From the NCBI RefSeq assembly GCF_000613925.1, contig NZ_BAJX01000003.1:62001-126000 (forward strand): a stretch of 64,000 nucleotides of DNA, read 5' to 3'. Made by a program: the position numbers and the translations under genes. Origin of the DNA: Prevotella histicola JCM 15637 = DNF00424. Its GTDB lineage: Bacteria; Bacteroidota; Bacteroidia; Bacteroidales; Bacteroidaceae. Shown piece after piece: positions 1-9,244 of the stretch (position 1 is its first letter; every line of letters begins with the position of its first letter). A model generated the notes under the pieces. That model saw only the letters and a list, made by a program, of their open reading frames with translations. It ran no database searches and was not told where the DNA came from.

Positions 1-707
1 TGTTCATGGGACATCTAGGAAATCACATGCTTAATGCTGCTGATTTTCATAGTAATGAACGCGGTTATGGTATGAACTATCTCAATACTATAAATAAGAC
101 CTGGGTCTTAAGTCGATTGACAATAGAGATGTATGATATGCCGAAAGCATATGAAAAGTTTTATGTTGAGACTTGGGTAGATAGTGTTATGAAGTATTTC
201 ACAAGTAGAAATTTTAAGGTTGTTAATGAAGAAGGGCATGTCTATGGTTACGGAAAGAGTATTTGGGCAATGATAGACATGGATACTCGCCAACCGACAG
301 ATATCTTTGCTGTTCGTGAAGGACTGATTAATGAGTATATTGAGACATCCTATGAATGCCCAATAGAGAAGTTTTCACGTGTAAAAGTTACTGGAGAAAA
401 AGAGCTGTTGCGCTCAATAAACACCTATTATAATGATGTTGACGTCAATGGGCATATTAATTCGGTGAAGTATATTGAGCATCTTCTTGATTTATGGGAC
501 CTTGATTGGTATCGTACGCACTTCATTAAACGGTTTGAAATAGCCTATGTTGCCGAGGCACATCATGGCGATCAGCTTAATTTCTATCGTGAACATCGTG
601 AGATAGAACGGGAAAATGATTTCAATTTCAAAATAACCAAGACTACAAGCGATAATACAGAAGTAGAAACTTGTAGGTGTAGAGTGTTGTTTAATAGTAT
701 TTTATAA
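1..707 (+). CDS. Acyl-ACP thioesterase, 5' end outside window
   Basis: Hot-dog-fold thioesterase of the FAT/acyl-ACP family, which hydrolyses acyl-ACP or acyl-CoA thioesters in the cytoplasm. About 235 residues are visible. The reading frame is open to the left edge (a Phe codon precedes the first Met at 6), and the family usually runs 245-250 residues, so about 10-15 N-terminal residues are missing. Family features seen: an N-terminal HMLNAADFHSNERG segment, the central ETWVDS strand, and a second hot-dog repeat with NDVDVNGHINSVKY. In Bacteroidetes this gene commonly sits inside the ilv operon just before ilvC, as here (gap 140 bp), hence a likely link to branched-chain metabolism; that role is inferred from position. 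Confidence 0.88.
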   Translation, partial: FMGHLGNHMLNAADFHSNERGYGMNYLNTINKTWVLSRLTIEMYDMPKAYEKFYVETWVDSVMKYFTSRNFKVVNEEGHVYGYGKSIWAMIDMDTRQPTDIFAVREGLINEYIETSYECPIEKFSRVKVTGEKELLRSINTYYNDVDVNGHINSVKYIEHLLDLWDLDWYRTHFIKRFEIAYVAEAHHGDQLNFYREHREIERENDFNFKITKTTSDNTEVETCRCRVLFNSIL

Positions 708-741
708 CTTTATAAGTATAATGATAAAAGATTGAAATTAT

Positions 742-773
742 TTTGGTCGTTTTATTATAAAACCGTAACTTTG
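742..773 (+). promoter_or_regulatory. ilvC promoter, Bacteroidetes type
   Basis: TTTG at 742-745, a 20 bp spacer and TAACTTTG at 766-773 match the Bacteroidetes -33/-7 consensus. Transcription would start near 780, giving ilvC its own promoter besides any read-through from the upstream ilv genes. Confidence 0.6.
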
Positions 774-810
774 TGCCTGTTAAGTATAAGAAAGAAGCAC
801 ATATAACAAC

Positions 811-831
811 TGTGACTGATGTAAAGTCACA
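811..831 (+). promoter_or_regulatory. Leader hairpin upstream of ilvC
   Basis: A perfect 7 bp inverted repeat, TGTGACT / AGTCACA with a 7 nt loop, lies in the ilvC 5' leader 17 bp before the ATG. It has no T tract, so it is not a terminator; it could be a protein site or an mRNA stability or translation element. Function unknown. Confidence 0.4.
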
Positions 832-847
832 TTAAAACAGAATAATT

Positions 848-1891
848 ATGGCAGAATTGAATTTCGGTGGAGTAGTAGAAACCGTCGTTACAAGCAAGGA
901 ATTTTCTTTGGAAAAGGCACGTGAAGTTTTGAAGGATGAAACAATTGCAGTCATTGGTTATGGTATTCAGGGACCTGGTCAAGCTGGGAATCTAAGGGAT
1001 AACGGCTTTAATGTTATTGTAGGTCAGCGTCAAGGCAAAACTTATGATAAGGCTGTTGCTGATGGTTGGGTCCCAGGTGAAAGCTTGTTCTCTATCGAAG
1101 AAGCTGCTCAAAGGGGTACTATCATCTGTATGTTACTTTCCGATGCTGGTCAGATTGCCGTTTGGCCAACACTAAAGAAATATCTTACTCCTGGTAAGAC
1201 CTTGTATTACTCACATGGTTTCGCTATCAATTGGCAGGACCGTACAGGTGTTGTACCACCAAAAGATATTGATGTCATAATGGTAGCACCTAAAGGCTCA
1301 GGTACATCATTGCGTACAATGTTCCTTGAGGGGCGTGGCTTGAACTGCTCTTATGCCGTTTATCAGGATGCTTCTGGTAAAGCTGAAGAGAAGACACTTG
1401 CCTTCGGTATAGGTATTGGTGCAGGTTATTTGTTCAAGACAACATTTCAACGTGAGGCAACATCCGACCTTACTGGCGAGCGTGGTTCACTGATGGGGGC
1501 CATCGAAGGGTTGTTTGAAGCACAGTATGATGTGCTTCGTGAGCATGGACACTCTCCTTCTGAGGCTTTCAATGAGACAGTGGAGGAGTTGACACAGAGC
1601 CTTGCTCCACTCTTTGGAGACAAGGGTATGGACTGGATGTATGCTAACTGTTCAACGACAGCACAGCGTGGTGCGCTTGATTGGGCACCGCGCTTCCGTG
1701 AAGCTATTAAGCCTGTGATGGAATGGCTTTATCTCTCGGTAAAGACTGGTAATGAGGCACAAGTTGCTATTGACAGTAACTCTAAGCCTGATTATCGTGA
1801 GAAGTTGAATGCTGAATTGAAGGCTATGCGTGATATGGAAATGTGGCAGGCTGGTGTTACAGTACGTACACTACGCCCTGAGAATAACTAA
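848..1891 (+). CDS. ilvC: Ketol-acid reductoisomerase
   Basis: Converts 2-acetolactate or 2-aceto-2-hydroxybutyrate to the dihydroxy acid with NAD(P)H and Mg2+, the second step of valine and isoleucine synthesis. The 347-residue protein has the Rossmann dinucleotide motif GYGIQGPG at residues 37-44, the KGSGTSLR segment and the C-terminal knotted domain containing NETVEEL and CSTTAQRGALDW. Length is normal for the Bacteroidetes class, which is slightly longer than the 330-residue short form. It has its own promoter and leader hairpin upstream and a strong terminator downstream, so it is the last gene of its operon. Identification is secure; cofactor preference cannot be read with certainty. 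Confidence 0.97.
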   Translation: MAELNFGGVVETVVTSKEFSLEKAREVLKDETIAVIGYGIQGPGQAGNLRDNGFNVIVGQRQGKTYDKAVADGWVPGESLFSIEEAAQRGTIICMLLSDAGQIAVWPTLKKYLTPGKTLYYSHGFAINWQDRTGVVPPKDIDVIMVAPKGSGTSLRTMFLEGRGLNCSYAVYQDASGKAEEKTLAFGIGIGAGYLFKTTFQREATSDLTGERGSLMGAIEGLFEAQYDVLREHGHSPSEAFNETVEELTQSLAPLFGDKGMDWMYANCSTTAQRGALDWAPRFREAIKPVMEWLYLSVKTGNEAQVAIDSNSKPDYREKLNAELKAMRDMEMWQAGVTVRTLRPENN

Positions 1892-1913
1892 TTTTTTTCT
1901 CGTACATAATGTT

Positions 1914-1950
1914 AGAAGGGAGTTCTCTGTTTGAAGAGAGCTCCCTTTTT
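1914..1950 (+). terminator. Terminator after ilvC
   Basis: Stem AAGGGAGTTCTC / AGAGAGCTCCCTT with a short loop followed by TTTTT, about 25 bp after the ilvC stop. Confidence 0.8.
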
Positions 1951-2099
1951 GATTGATGTTTCTGAAGGGAATAGGTATGGTTAGAAGGGTAATCTCTATT
2001 GGTTAATCTTTGTTTTTCTGCCCTTTAGGTTTCATATATTTGTCCTCTCTTCCTACTTTCAGTACGGTCTGTTGTAAAATAAATTCTCTTCTTGATTTT

Positions 2100-2209
2100 A
2101 AAAGGGCGTCTTTCGCCTTCTAAAAGATGCCCTTTTGCATGGTAAAAGGTGCCCTTTTGAAGTGCAAAAGACGCCCTTTTACATGGTAAAAGATGCCCTT
2201 TTGCGAGCC
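2100..2209. repeat. 22 bp tandem array A (AAAAG-N5-CTTTT cores)
   Basis: Five consecutive 22 bp units starting at 2100, 2122, 2144, 2166 and 2188. Each has a core AAAAG-N5-CTTTT (the first is inverted and slightly degenerate) plus a 7 nt spacer such as GCATGGT. The variable centre is ATGCC, GTGCC, ACGCC or, reversed, GGCGT. The array sits in the convergent gap between ilvC and recQ and is followed at 2215-2230 by a conserved flank, GTAACTGTCTGATAAT. The rest of the 1951-2493 gap shows no supported gene. Confidence 0.9.
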
Positions 2210-2493
2210 CTTTTGTAACTGTCTGATAATGTTAATGTTATGAATCAAGAAAAAGAAGGTTTCTTCTTGTTTTGTGTATTCCCATGGTTTCTTATTTGTA
2301 AGATTATTTCTTTACTTATAACTTCTGTTCTTTTATATTGAGATTTGTGTTTTTACATTGTCGTTTGGTTGTATATATGTTTTGTAAATCCGCCCTTTTT
2401 ATGGTTCTTTCTTGCTTGATTTGAATGGGTTAGTCAGTCTCTTTCTTTTTTAATAAGTGGAAAACAGAGTTTAAGATCTGGTGGAATGTTATA

Positions 2494-4385
2494 TTAAGGC
2501 TTAATTAAATAGCTACCATTCATGAGTAGAATATCTTCTGCTATAAGTTCTTCCATGATCTCTGCTGTGAGATCCCAGTTGTCATCTAGTTGACGTATCT
2601 CTGTAATATGATGCTTTTCCCCGTCTTCTACAAGGCAAGGAGCTTCTCTCGGATAATCTTCTTGTGGTCTTTATCCTCATTGTTTGTGTGTGATAGGCAT
2701 ACATCACATTGCCCACAATCTGATGCTTTCTTCTCTCCGAAATAGCTTAATAATTGTCGACTTCTGCATATGTAATCATTCTGAGCATAGTTAATAACAG
2801 AATTAATACGCTCTATAAAAACCTCTTTACGCTCCTCATACACCTCCTTCTTAAGGATAATCTCTTCTCCATCAACGCGATCTTGGGTGTAAGTGATAAG
2901 AGGAATGTTCTTGCGTGGGATGAAATTGATGATTCTCTTCTTGCTTAGATTTGTCAGAACGATATAAGTCTGGTTCTGATCTAAGCCTGCCTCCTGTGCA
3001 ATATAGCTCTCATCAACATATCCATAGTCTGAGAAAAGTCCGCCATAGTTGCGAAGTAAGGCTATTACAACATTGTTTTCCTGGTCACTAAGCGCGTCAA
3101 GACGGTAAAGCTCTTCGCGGTTTAGCAGGAATTTTATTCGTGCACTGGTATCTGGGTTCTGCTCATATTCAATGTACCCAGCACGTTGAAGGATGTTTAA
3201 AGCTGCATTGGCACGGATAGGGAAGTGTTTGAATGTAGTGCAGAATTTATCAATTGGAAATTCAAAAGTACATCCAAAGCCACTTCCTACACCAATCTGA
3301 TAGAAGTAAGCAAGGTGATTATAGAGCATTTGTATATACTCTTTTGGTGGGAAAGTGTCCTCAATACGCTTTCTGAGGGTATGATTATCATGCCCATTAT
3401 ATAACAAAACGGCATAAGCTTTGTTCCCATCGCGCCCTGCACGTCCTGCTTCCTGAAAGTAAGCTTCTATAGAATTCGGACAGTCTATGTGTATAACGAC
3501 ACGCACGTCGGGCTTGTCAATACCCATACCGAAAGCATTTGTTGCTACGATAACCCGTGTTTTGTCATTTTGCCAATCGTTCTGTCGCTGATCTTTAATG
3601 GCTGGTTCTAATCCCGCATGATACCATGTTGCTGGGATTCCATTCTGTATTAGTTTTTGGGCGATCTCCTTTGTGCGCCTTCTACTGCGACAATAGACGA
3701 TAGCAGTCTTAGGTATGGAGCTCAGAATGTGTATCATTTCGGTTTCTTTATCTTCTACCTGTCTGACAACGTAAGCGAGATTCTTACGTTCAAAGCTCAT
3801 GCGAAAGGCGTTCTTCTCCTTAAATCCCAGTCTTTCTTGTATATCATCAACAACCTCAGGGGTAGCAGTTGCAGTCAGAGCGAGGATAGGAGCATGTGGA
3901 ACAAGTTTACGGATTTCTGTGATTTGCAGGTAAGATGGGCGGAAATCGTAGCCCCATTGGCTTATACAATGGGCTTCATCCACGGTGATGAAGCTAACTT
4001 TCATGTGACGTAACTTCACCTGAAAGATATCAGAACCAATACGTTCTGGTGAGATATAAAGTAGTTTGACACCTCCAAAGATACAATTCTCTAACGTTGC
4101 AACAATTGCATCACGTGTCATACCTGAGTATATGGCTGCCGCAGGGATACCTTTGTGGCGAAGATGATCAACCTGATCCTTCATCAAAGCAATGAGTGGG
4201 GTAATGACAATGCACACACCTTCTTGCGCTAATGCAGGAACTTGGAATGTGATAGACTTACCACCACCTGTCGGCATTAGCCCTAATGTATCCTTCCCTT
4301 CGCCTATACTCTCAATAATTTCTTTTTGAATGCCGCGAAAGTCAGGGTAACCCCAATACTGATGAAGAATGTCTATATACGACAT
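2494..4385 (-). CDS. recQ: ATP-dependent DNA helicase RecQ (C-terminal frameshift in this sequence)
   Basis: SF2 3'-5' DNA helicase for recombination and replication-fork repair. Walker A TGGGKS is at residues 39-44, DEAH at 136-139, a QAGRAGRDG motif VI follows, and a zinc-binding cysteine set lies near residues 545-567 (CRSRQ and CGQCDVC). The open frame stops at 2628 after 585 residues, short for Bacteroidetes RecQ. Directly beyond, in the next frame down to a TAA at 2494-2496, lies a sensible continuation (VEDGEKHHITEIRQLDD and onward, 44-45 residues). One base missing from a C pair near 2630 restores a protein of about 630 residues. It lies just downstream of recJ on the same strand. Confidence 0.93.
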
Positions 4386-4439
4386 TAAGCTGTATACTCT
4401 GTGAAAAAGCTTGGGTATAGAAACATAACAATCGTCTCG

Positions 4440-6161
4440 CTAACTCTCTTCTGTAGGCCTAATATCTTCGATCTGTAATTGAATGGCACCACGTTTAAAG
4501 ACGTTATCTTCAATAGTATAAGCAATATCGAATGAGCGTTTTGACTTAATGTATCGGGCAGAGGCACTCTGTCCGAAAGCAATACCATTCATTACATTGT
4601 TAGATTTCGAATCTACTAATTCTAACTTGATATGTTCTTGCTCTCGTCCAACGACTTTACTTGTACCAAAATCATAGACATCTAATGTACAGAAAATAGG
4701 CTTCGGGTTACCGGGACCAAATGGTGCAAAGCGTTTCAAGTCACTATGTAGCTTCTTGGTAATGTCCTTAAAGTCGACTACTGCATCAATATCAAGGATT
4801 GCTTCACGCTGCTCTGGCTGAATATGTTCCTCAACATAAGCCTGGAAACGCTTACGGAACTCTTTAACATCAGCCACTTCATGGTGAGCCCGGCTGCATA
4901 TGTATGTCCTCCAAAGTTGAGAAGTAAGTCGCGGCAACTCTTAATTGCTGAATAGACATCAAAGCCCGCAACACTTCTAGCAGACCCTGTAGCTAAGTTA
5001 TCATCCGTGTTAAAACGACAGTTGGTCGGAAGTAAATCTCAGTTAAGCGTGAAGCAACAATACCGATGACACCTTTCTTCCAGTGTTCATCGTAGAGAAC
5101 AATACTTGAATGGTGCTTCTGGCTTTCTAATCGAGCTACAATCTGGTTTGCTTCCTCGGTCATCTGGCGGTCTACATCCTTTCGTTGCTCATTGTATTCA
5201 TCTATATGTTTAGCTTCTTTTAGGGCTATAGCATATTCCCTTTCGACCAAAAGATCAACGCTCTTTTTGCCATTTTCCATTCTACCACTTGCATTAATGC
5301 GTGGTCCAATCTTGAAGATTATATCACTCATGGATAGCTCGCGACCGTTCAGACCGCATATATCGATGATTGCTTTTAAGCCTAAGTTGGGATTTTGGTT
5401 AAGTTGTTTTAATCCATGGAAAGCCAAAATGCGGTTTTCATCAGTAACAGGGACAAGGTCAGCTGCTATGCTGACAGCGCAGAAATCAAGCAGAGGAACG
5501 AGTCGTGAGAATGGTATGTTGTTGTTTTTAGCAAATGCTTGCATAAACTTGAAGCCCACTCCGCAGCCGCAAAGTTCTTTGAATGGATAGCTGTCATCAG
5601 GCCGTTTAGGTTGAGAATAGCTACTGCAGGTGGCATGACTTCGTCAGGAACATGGTGATCACAGATAATAAAATCGATACCTTGTTCCTTTGCATATGTT
5701 ATTTCTTCGATTGCCTTGATACCGCAATCAAGTATAATAATGAGCTTTACACCAGTCTCTTTTGCAAAATCTATCCCTTTTTTGCTTACTCCATACCCTT
5801 CATCATAACGATCAGGGATATAATAATCAATGTTTGAATAGAACTGTCGTAAGAATTTATATACCAAAGCTACAGCCGTACAACCATCTACGTCATAATC
5901 TCCGTAGACAAGAATACGCTCTTTATGCCCCATTGCATCATTCAGACGGTCGACAGCCGCATCCATATCCTTCATCAAAAACGGGTTGATAAGGTCTGCT
6001 AATTGCGGACGAAAGAATCGTTTTGCCGCACTTTCTGTTGTTATCCCACGTCGGATAAGCAGGGATGCTAGGATGGGATTGATACCCAATTTCTCGCCTA
6101 AGTCTTTAGCTGCATTCTCCTGTTCTGCTGCAGGTGGTGTGTAATTCCATTTAAAATGCAT
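4440..6161 (-). CDS. recJ: Single-stranded-DNA exonuclease RecJ (three frameshifts in this sequence)
   Basis: 5'-3' ssDNA exonuclease of the DHH family, used in recombination and mismatch or base-excision repair. The N-terminal frame (6161 to about 5610) carries YGDYDVDGCTA and ICDHHVPDE. The middle frame (about 5608 to 5007) carries the rest of the DHH domain and GPRINASGRMENGK, and the last frame (about 4878 to 4440) carries the OB-fold with FAPFGPGNPKP. Three one-base losses join them: a C of a CCC run near 5609, a G near 5006 and an A near 4878. After repair the protein is about 574 residues, normal for the family. The bridging segment between the second and third breaks reads correctly as the DHHA1 domain, including GGHTYAAGLT. 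All three losses are in short homopolymers, so error is more likely than decay. Confidence 0.93.
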
Positions 6162-6337
6162 CTTAAATTATTTTTATTTCTGAGCGTAAAGGTACAAAAA
6201 AAAGCCAATTCCCCATTGTGAATTGGTGAATAGTTTGTCTTTACCTTTATTCAAGATGGAAGATGACTTGTATTCAAGACGGAAGATTACTTGCAATGAA
6301 AGGCTATTTCTGAAGACTTATGCCTAATTAAAATAAC

Positions 6338-6366
6338 AATCCCACTCCTATGATTGGAGTGGGATT
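6338..6366 (-). terminator. Terminator hairpin after the C1 peptidase
   Basis: Perfect inverted repeat AATCCCACTCC / GGAGTGGGATT with a 7 nt loop, between recJ and the C1 peptidase and downstream of the latter on the minus strand. The flanks are A/T-rich, but the T run is weak. Confidence 0.6.
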
Positions 6367-6458
6367 GGATACTTTTCTTATTAATGTTTATTGGAATAAA
6401 GTTGTATCAAGGTGAGTCTTTGCACGATTCTGATACCAATTCCAATACATGAGACTAT

Positions 6459-7661
6459 TTATAAGCCCATTTTCTTTCTGATATCTTTAGGAATAGCGTT
6501 CTTGTTTACCATGTAATCCATGGTGTTAGCGGCAATAAAGTTTTTGGTCATGTACCAAATACCCTTGTATTCACCAGTCTCACCCCATGAGTTCTTTACC
6601 ATGTAATATTCCTTACCATTCTGGTCCTTTGCTATACCAAAGATAAGCATTCCGTGGTCATCAGTAAGCTCCCAGTTGTCAAAACGCTCTTGACGTTGCT
6701 GTTGTGTAGGAACAACTTCAGGTACATTTACACCGAGTGAGTCGATAAGATTCTTCTTCTTTGCAGCAGAGAGACCCAGCCAGCGAGCCATGTCACTACC
6801 TTTCATGCTCTCAACTTTCTTACCATCTACCATGTAAGCCAATCCATTGCGAGTGAAACCTGGTTCACTAACATCACCTCCCCAAGCTACAGTGTAGCCA
6901 TTCATGACAGCATTATCAATGATTCTCATCATCTCGTCCATTGGAAGGTTGTAAGAAAGAGGGTTACGCCAGTTGTCTTGTACCTCTACTGCGAATTGAG
7001 AATAGAATGGATGATGTGTGTAAGAAGTGATAGTTACATAGTCACTCCAGTTCAAACCAAGACTCGCAGCGAAGCTCTTTGGGGTATATTTCTTACCTTC
7101 GTAAGTGAAGCTCTCTGGGCATTTACCGAGATAAGCATCAATGATTCCCTGGAGTCCTACCTTCCATTGACCAGATATTTTGTTAGCTTTGTTCTTGGCA
7201 ATAGCACTTACATAAGGTTCCATCAATGAGAAAAATTCATTGAAATTATTCAGAGAATCGCCATAAAGTGAGCCTGGGAAAGGCATAGCACTCTCTGGAC
7301 AGATACCGTAATGTTCAAGTGTATAGAGGACATCGTAGGCTGATCCACCTTGTGCAAACTGACAATCGCCATGCAAACGGACAACCTGGGTAGCACGATC
7401 CATGTAAGTCTTGTTTGCAACAAAGCTTTCACAGAGGTCATAAGTCTTACCAGTTTTCTTCAGAATCTCTGCTTCAAAGTAGCTAAGAGTAGAATAATCC
7501 CAGCACGTACCAGAACGATTCTGGTCCTTGATACTCGTGATAGGTATCTGTTTAACGACTGTGAAAACCGGCTTGTTAGATTTAACATTCTCATTTTGGC
7601 CTGCTGCATTAATGTTTATCGCTACCAAAGCGAGTAGTGCAGCTACTAAAGTTTTTCTCAT
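6459..7661 (-). CDS. Secreted C1-family cysteine peptidase (aminopeptidase C / bleomycin hydrolase-like)
   Basis: Papain-superfamily peptidase of the C1B (PepC/bleomycin hydrolase) type, 400 residues. The N-terminus (residues 1-20) is a signal peptide ending in a small-residue region, so the protein is probably exported, unlike cytoplasmic PepC. Catalytic Cys is C53 in SGTCWDYS, the His lies in the DDHGMLIFG segment and the Asn in VKNSWGE near the C-terminus. Such enzymes trim N-terminal residues from peptides; Prevotella species live on peptides, which fits. The gene stands alone between recJ and aminopeptidase P on the same strand, with a hairpin downstream. Confidence 0.87.
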   Translation of the reverse strand: MRKTLVAALLALVAININAAGQNENVKSNKPVFTVVKQIPITSIKDQNRSGTCWDYSTLSYFEAEILKKTGKTYDLCESFVANKTYMDRATQVVRLHGDCQFAQGGSAYDVLYTLEHYGICPESAMPFPGSLYGDSLNNFNEFFSLMEPYVSAIAKNKANKISGQWKVGLQGIIDAYLGKCPESFTYEGKKYTPKSFAASLGLNWSDYVTITSYTHHPFYSQFAVEVQDNWRNPLSYNLPMDEMMRIIDNAVMNGYTVAWGGDVSEPGFTRNGLAYMVDGKKVESMKGSDMARWLGLSAAKKKNLIDSLGVNVPEVVPTQQQRQERFDNWELTDDHGMLIFGIAKDQNGKEYYMVKNSWGETGEYKGIWYMTKNFIAANTMDYMVNKNAIPKDIRKKMGL

Positions 7662-7738
7662 AAGTTTTAAAGATTAGGATGCCGATATGGACATTTACAT
7701 GCCATATCGGCCTTGAAATATTAATAAGTAATTGTTTT

Positions 7739-9154
7739 TTATTTCCGATTTGCTGCGATGAACTCCTCAACATCCTTAGGATGATATGGGATACGGTCCT
7801 TACGGTCCTTACCAATGAAGCGGCAACCATCTTTTGTGATAAGAATGTCATCCTCTAAGCGGATACCTCCAAAGTCTTTGTACTCATCCAGCTTATCAAA
7901 GTTAAGGAACTCTGCGCAATGTTTCTTTGCTCTCCACTCATCAATCAATGCTGGAATAAAGTAGATTCCAGGTTCATCTGTAACAACAAATCCTTCTTCT
8001 AAGCGTCTTCCCATTCGCAAGCAGTTAGTTCCGAATTGCTCAAGGTTAGGACGTGTCTCCTCATCGAAGCCCACATTAATCTGGTCAAAGGATTCCATGT
8101 CATGGACGTCCATACCCATCATGTGACCCAATCCGTGAGGTAAGAACATTGCATGTGCACCAGCTGCTACGGCAGCATTTGTGTCACCCTTAGCCAATCC
8201 CAGTTCTTTCATGCGATCGAAGAGGATATGGCAGATGGCAAAGTGTACATCAGCATACTTTGTTCCAGGCTTTGCATACTTCAATGCAGCGTCATGACAT
8301 TCCTCTACCACCTTATATATATCTAACTGTCGTTGGGTGAATTTACCATTAACAGGGAATGTTCGTGTGTTATCTGAGCAATAATGGTTGATGGTTTCAG
8401 CACCAGCGTCGCACAGAGCAAGGCGTCCTGATTCCAAAACAGCCATGGATGGATTCCCATGCATTATCTCTCCATGCTGTGAAAAGATTGTTGGGAACGC
8501 TACCATAGAGCCATAAGAGTGGGCAATACCATCAACTTGTCCTCCGACGAACTTCTCTGTTACGCCAGGTTTTGCAAGTATCATAGCTGTTGTATGCATC
8601 TTGTATCCGATGACAGCTGCACGCTCGAGTTCTTCAATTTCCTCTGGAGTCTTTACCGAACGCATTTTGACAACAGCATGGATAAGGTCCATACTTGCTG
8701 ATTCTTTCTGCTGATTAGGATGAATACCCAAAAGATCAAATATCTGGATCTTGATGTCTGCACGGTAAGGTGGTAAGAAATGTATCTTTTTATGTTCACG
8801 AAGAGCATTGTTACAGATCGTTTTCAGCCCTTTCATGTTTGTAGTATTGGCTACTCCGACAGCTTCAGCCATGTCTTTTACAGAGTCAACACTACCGTAC
8901 CAAACGATGTCATCAATGTCAATATCATCACCAATGAGCGTTTCTGTGTCGTTGTCAATGTCGATTACACCAACAAGTCCGTCACGCTTTTGTCCGAAGT
9001 AATAAAGGAATGATGAATCCTGGCGAAATGGATAATACCCATTTGCCGGGAAGTTAGCAGGCGATTCGTTGTTGCCAAAGATGATTATTAATCCGCTTTT
9101 GACAAGTTTCTTAAGCTCTGCACGGCGCTTTACATAGGTTTCTTTGCTAAACAT
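7739..9154 (-). CDS. pepP: Xaa-Pro aminopeptidase (aminopeptidase P)
   Basis: M24B metallopeptidase that removes an N-terminal residue preceding proline. The 471-residue protein has an aminopeptidase P N-terminal domain (YPFRQDSSFLYYFG) and a pita-bread catalytic domain. Metal ligands appear in LCDAGAE and HYCSDNTRTFP (two Asp), LPHGLGHMMGMDVHD (His), VTDEPGIYF (Glu) and GGIRLEDDILIT (Glu). No signal peptide, so cytoplasmic. It reads divergently from the patatin gene. It is the third peptidase in this neighbourhood with the C1 peptidase and DPP IV, consistent with use of proline-rich peptides. Confidence 0.95.
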   Translation of the reverse strand: MFSKETYVKRRAELKKLVKSGLIIIFGNNESPANFPANGYYPFRQDSSFLYYFGQKRDGLVGVIDIDNDTETLIGDDIDIDDIVWYGSVDSVKDMAEAVGVANTTNMKGLKTICNNALREHKKIHFLPPYRADIKIQIFDLLGIHPNQQKESASMDLIHAVVKMRSVKTPEEIEELERAAVIGYKMHTTAMILAKPGVTEKFVGGQVDGIAHSYGSMVAFPTIFSQHGEIMHGNPSMAVLESGRLALCDAGAETINHYCSDNTRTFPVNGKFTQRQLDIYKVVEECHDAALKYAKPGTKYADVHFAICHILFDRMKELGLAKGDTNAAVAAGAHAMFLPHGLGHMMGMDVHDMESFDQINVGFDEETRPNLEQFGTNCLRMGRRLEEGFVVTDEPGIYFIPALIDEWRAKKHCAEFLNFDKLDEYKDFGGIRLEDDILITKDGCRFIGKDRKDRIPYHPKDVEEFIAANRK

Positions 9155-9181
9155 ATTTCAAAAAATTAGATGGTTTGATTG

Positions 9182-9219
9182 CAAAGATAGTTATTTTAAG
9201 TTGAAATTCATTAACTTTG
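9182..9219. promoter_or_regulatory. Divergent promoters of pepP and the patatin gene
   Basis: On the minus strand a -7 box TATCTTTG (9189 to 9182) faces pepP; on the plus strand TAACTTTG at 9212-9219 faces the patatin gene. The upstream -33 elements are not clear. Confidence 0.5.
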
Positions 9220-9244
9220 CAAGTGTTTTTTACGAGTTTTTTTT

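Noticed and set aside
2100..2209. CRISPR array
   Set aside because: Units of 22 bp are contiguous, spacers are only 6-7 nt and themselves similar, and no cas genes are present.
2246..2345. 33-residue hydrophobic ORF between array A and recQ
   Set aside because: No promoter, no ribosome-binding context and A/T-rich composition; not supported as a gene.
3657..4013. Plus-strand frame opposite recQ
   Set aside because: Shadow of the conserved helicase sequence on the other strand.
4440..5559. Separate short genes for RecJ-like proteins
   Set aside because: All fragments belong to one recJ reading path after three one-base repairs.
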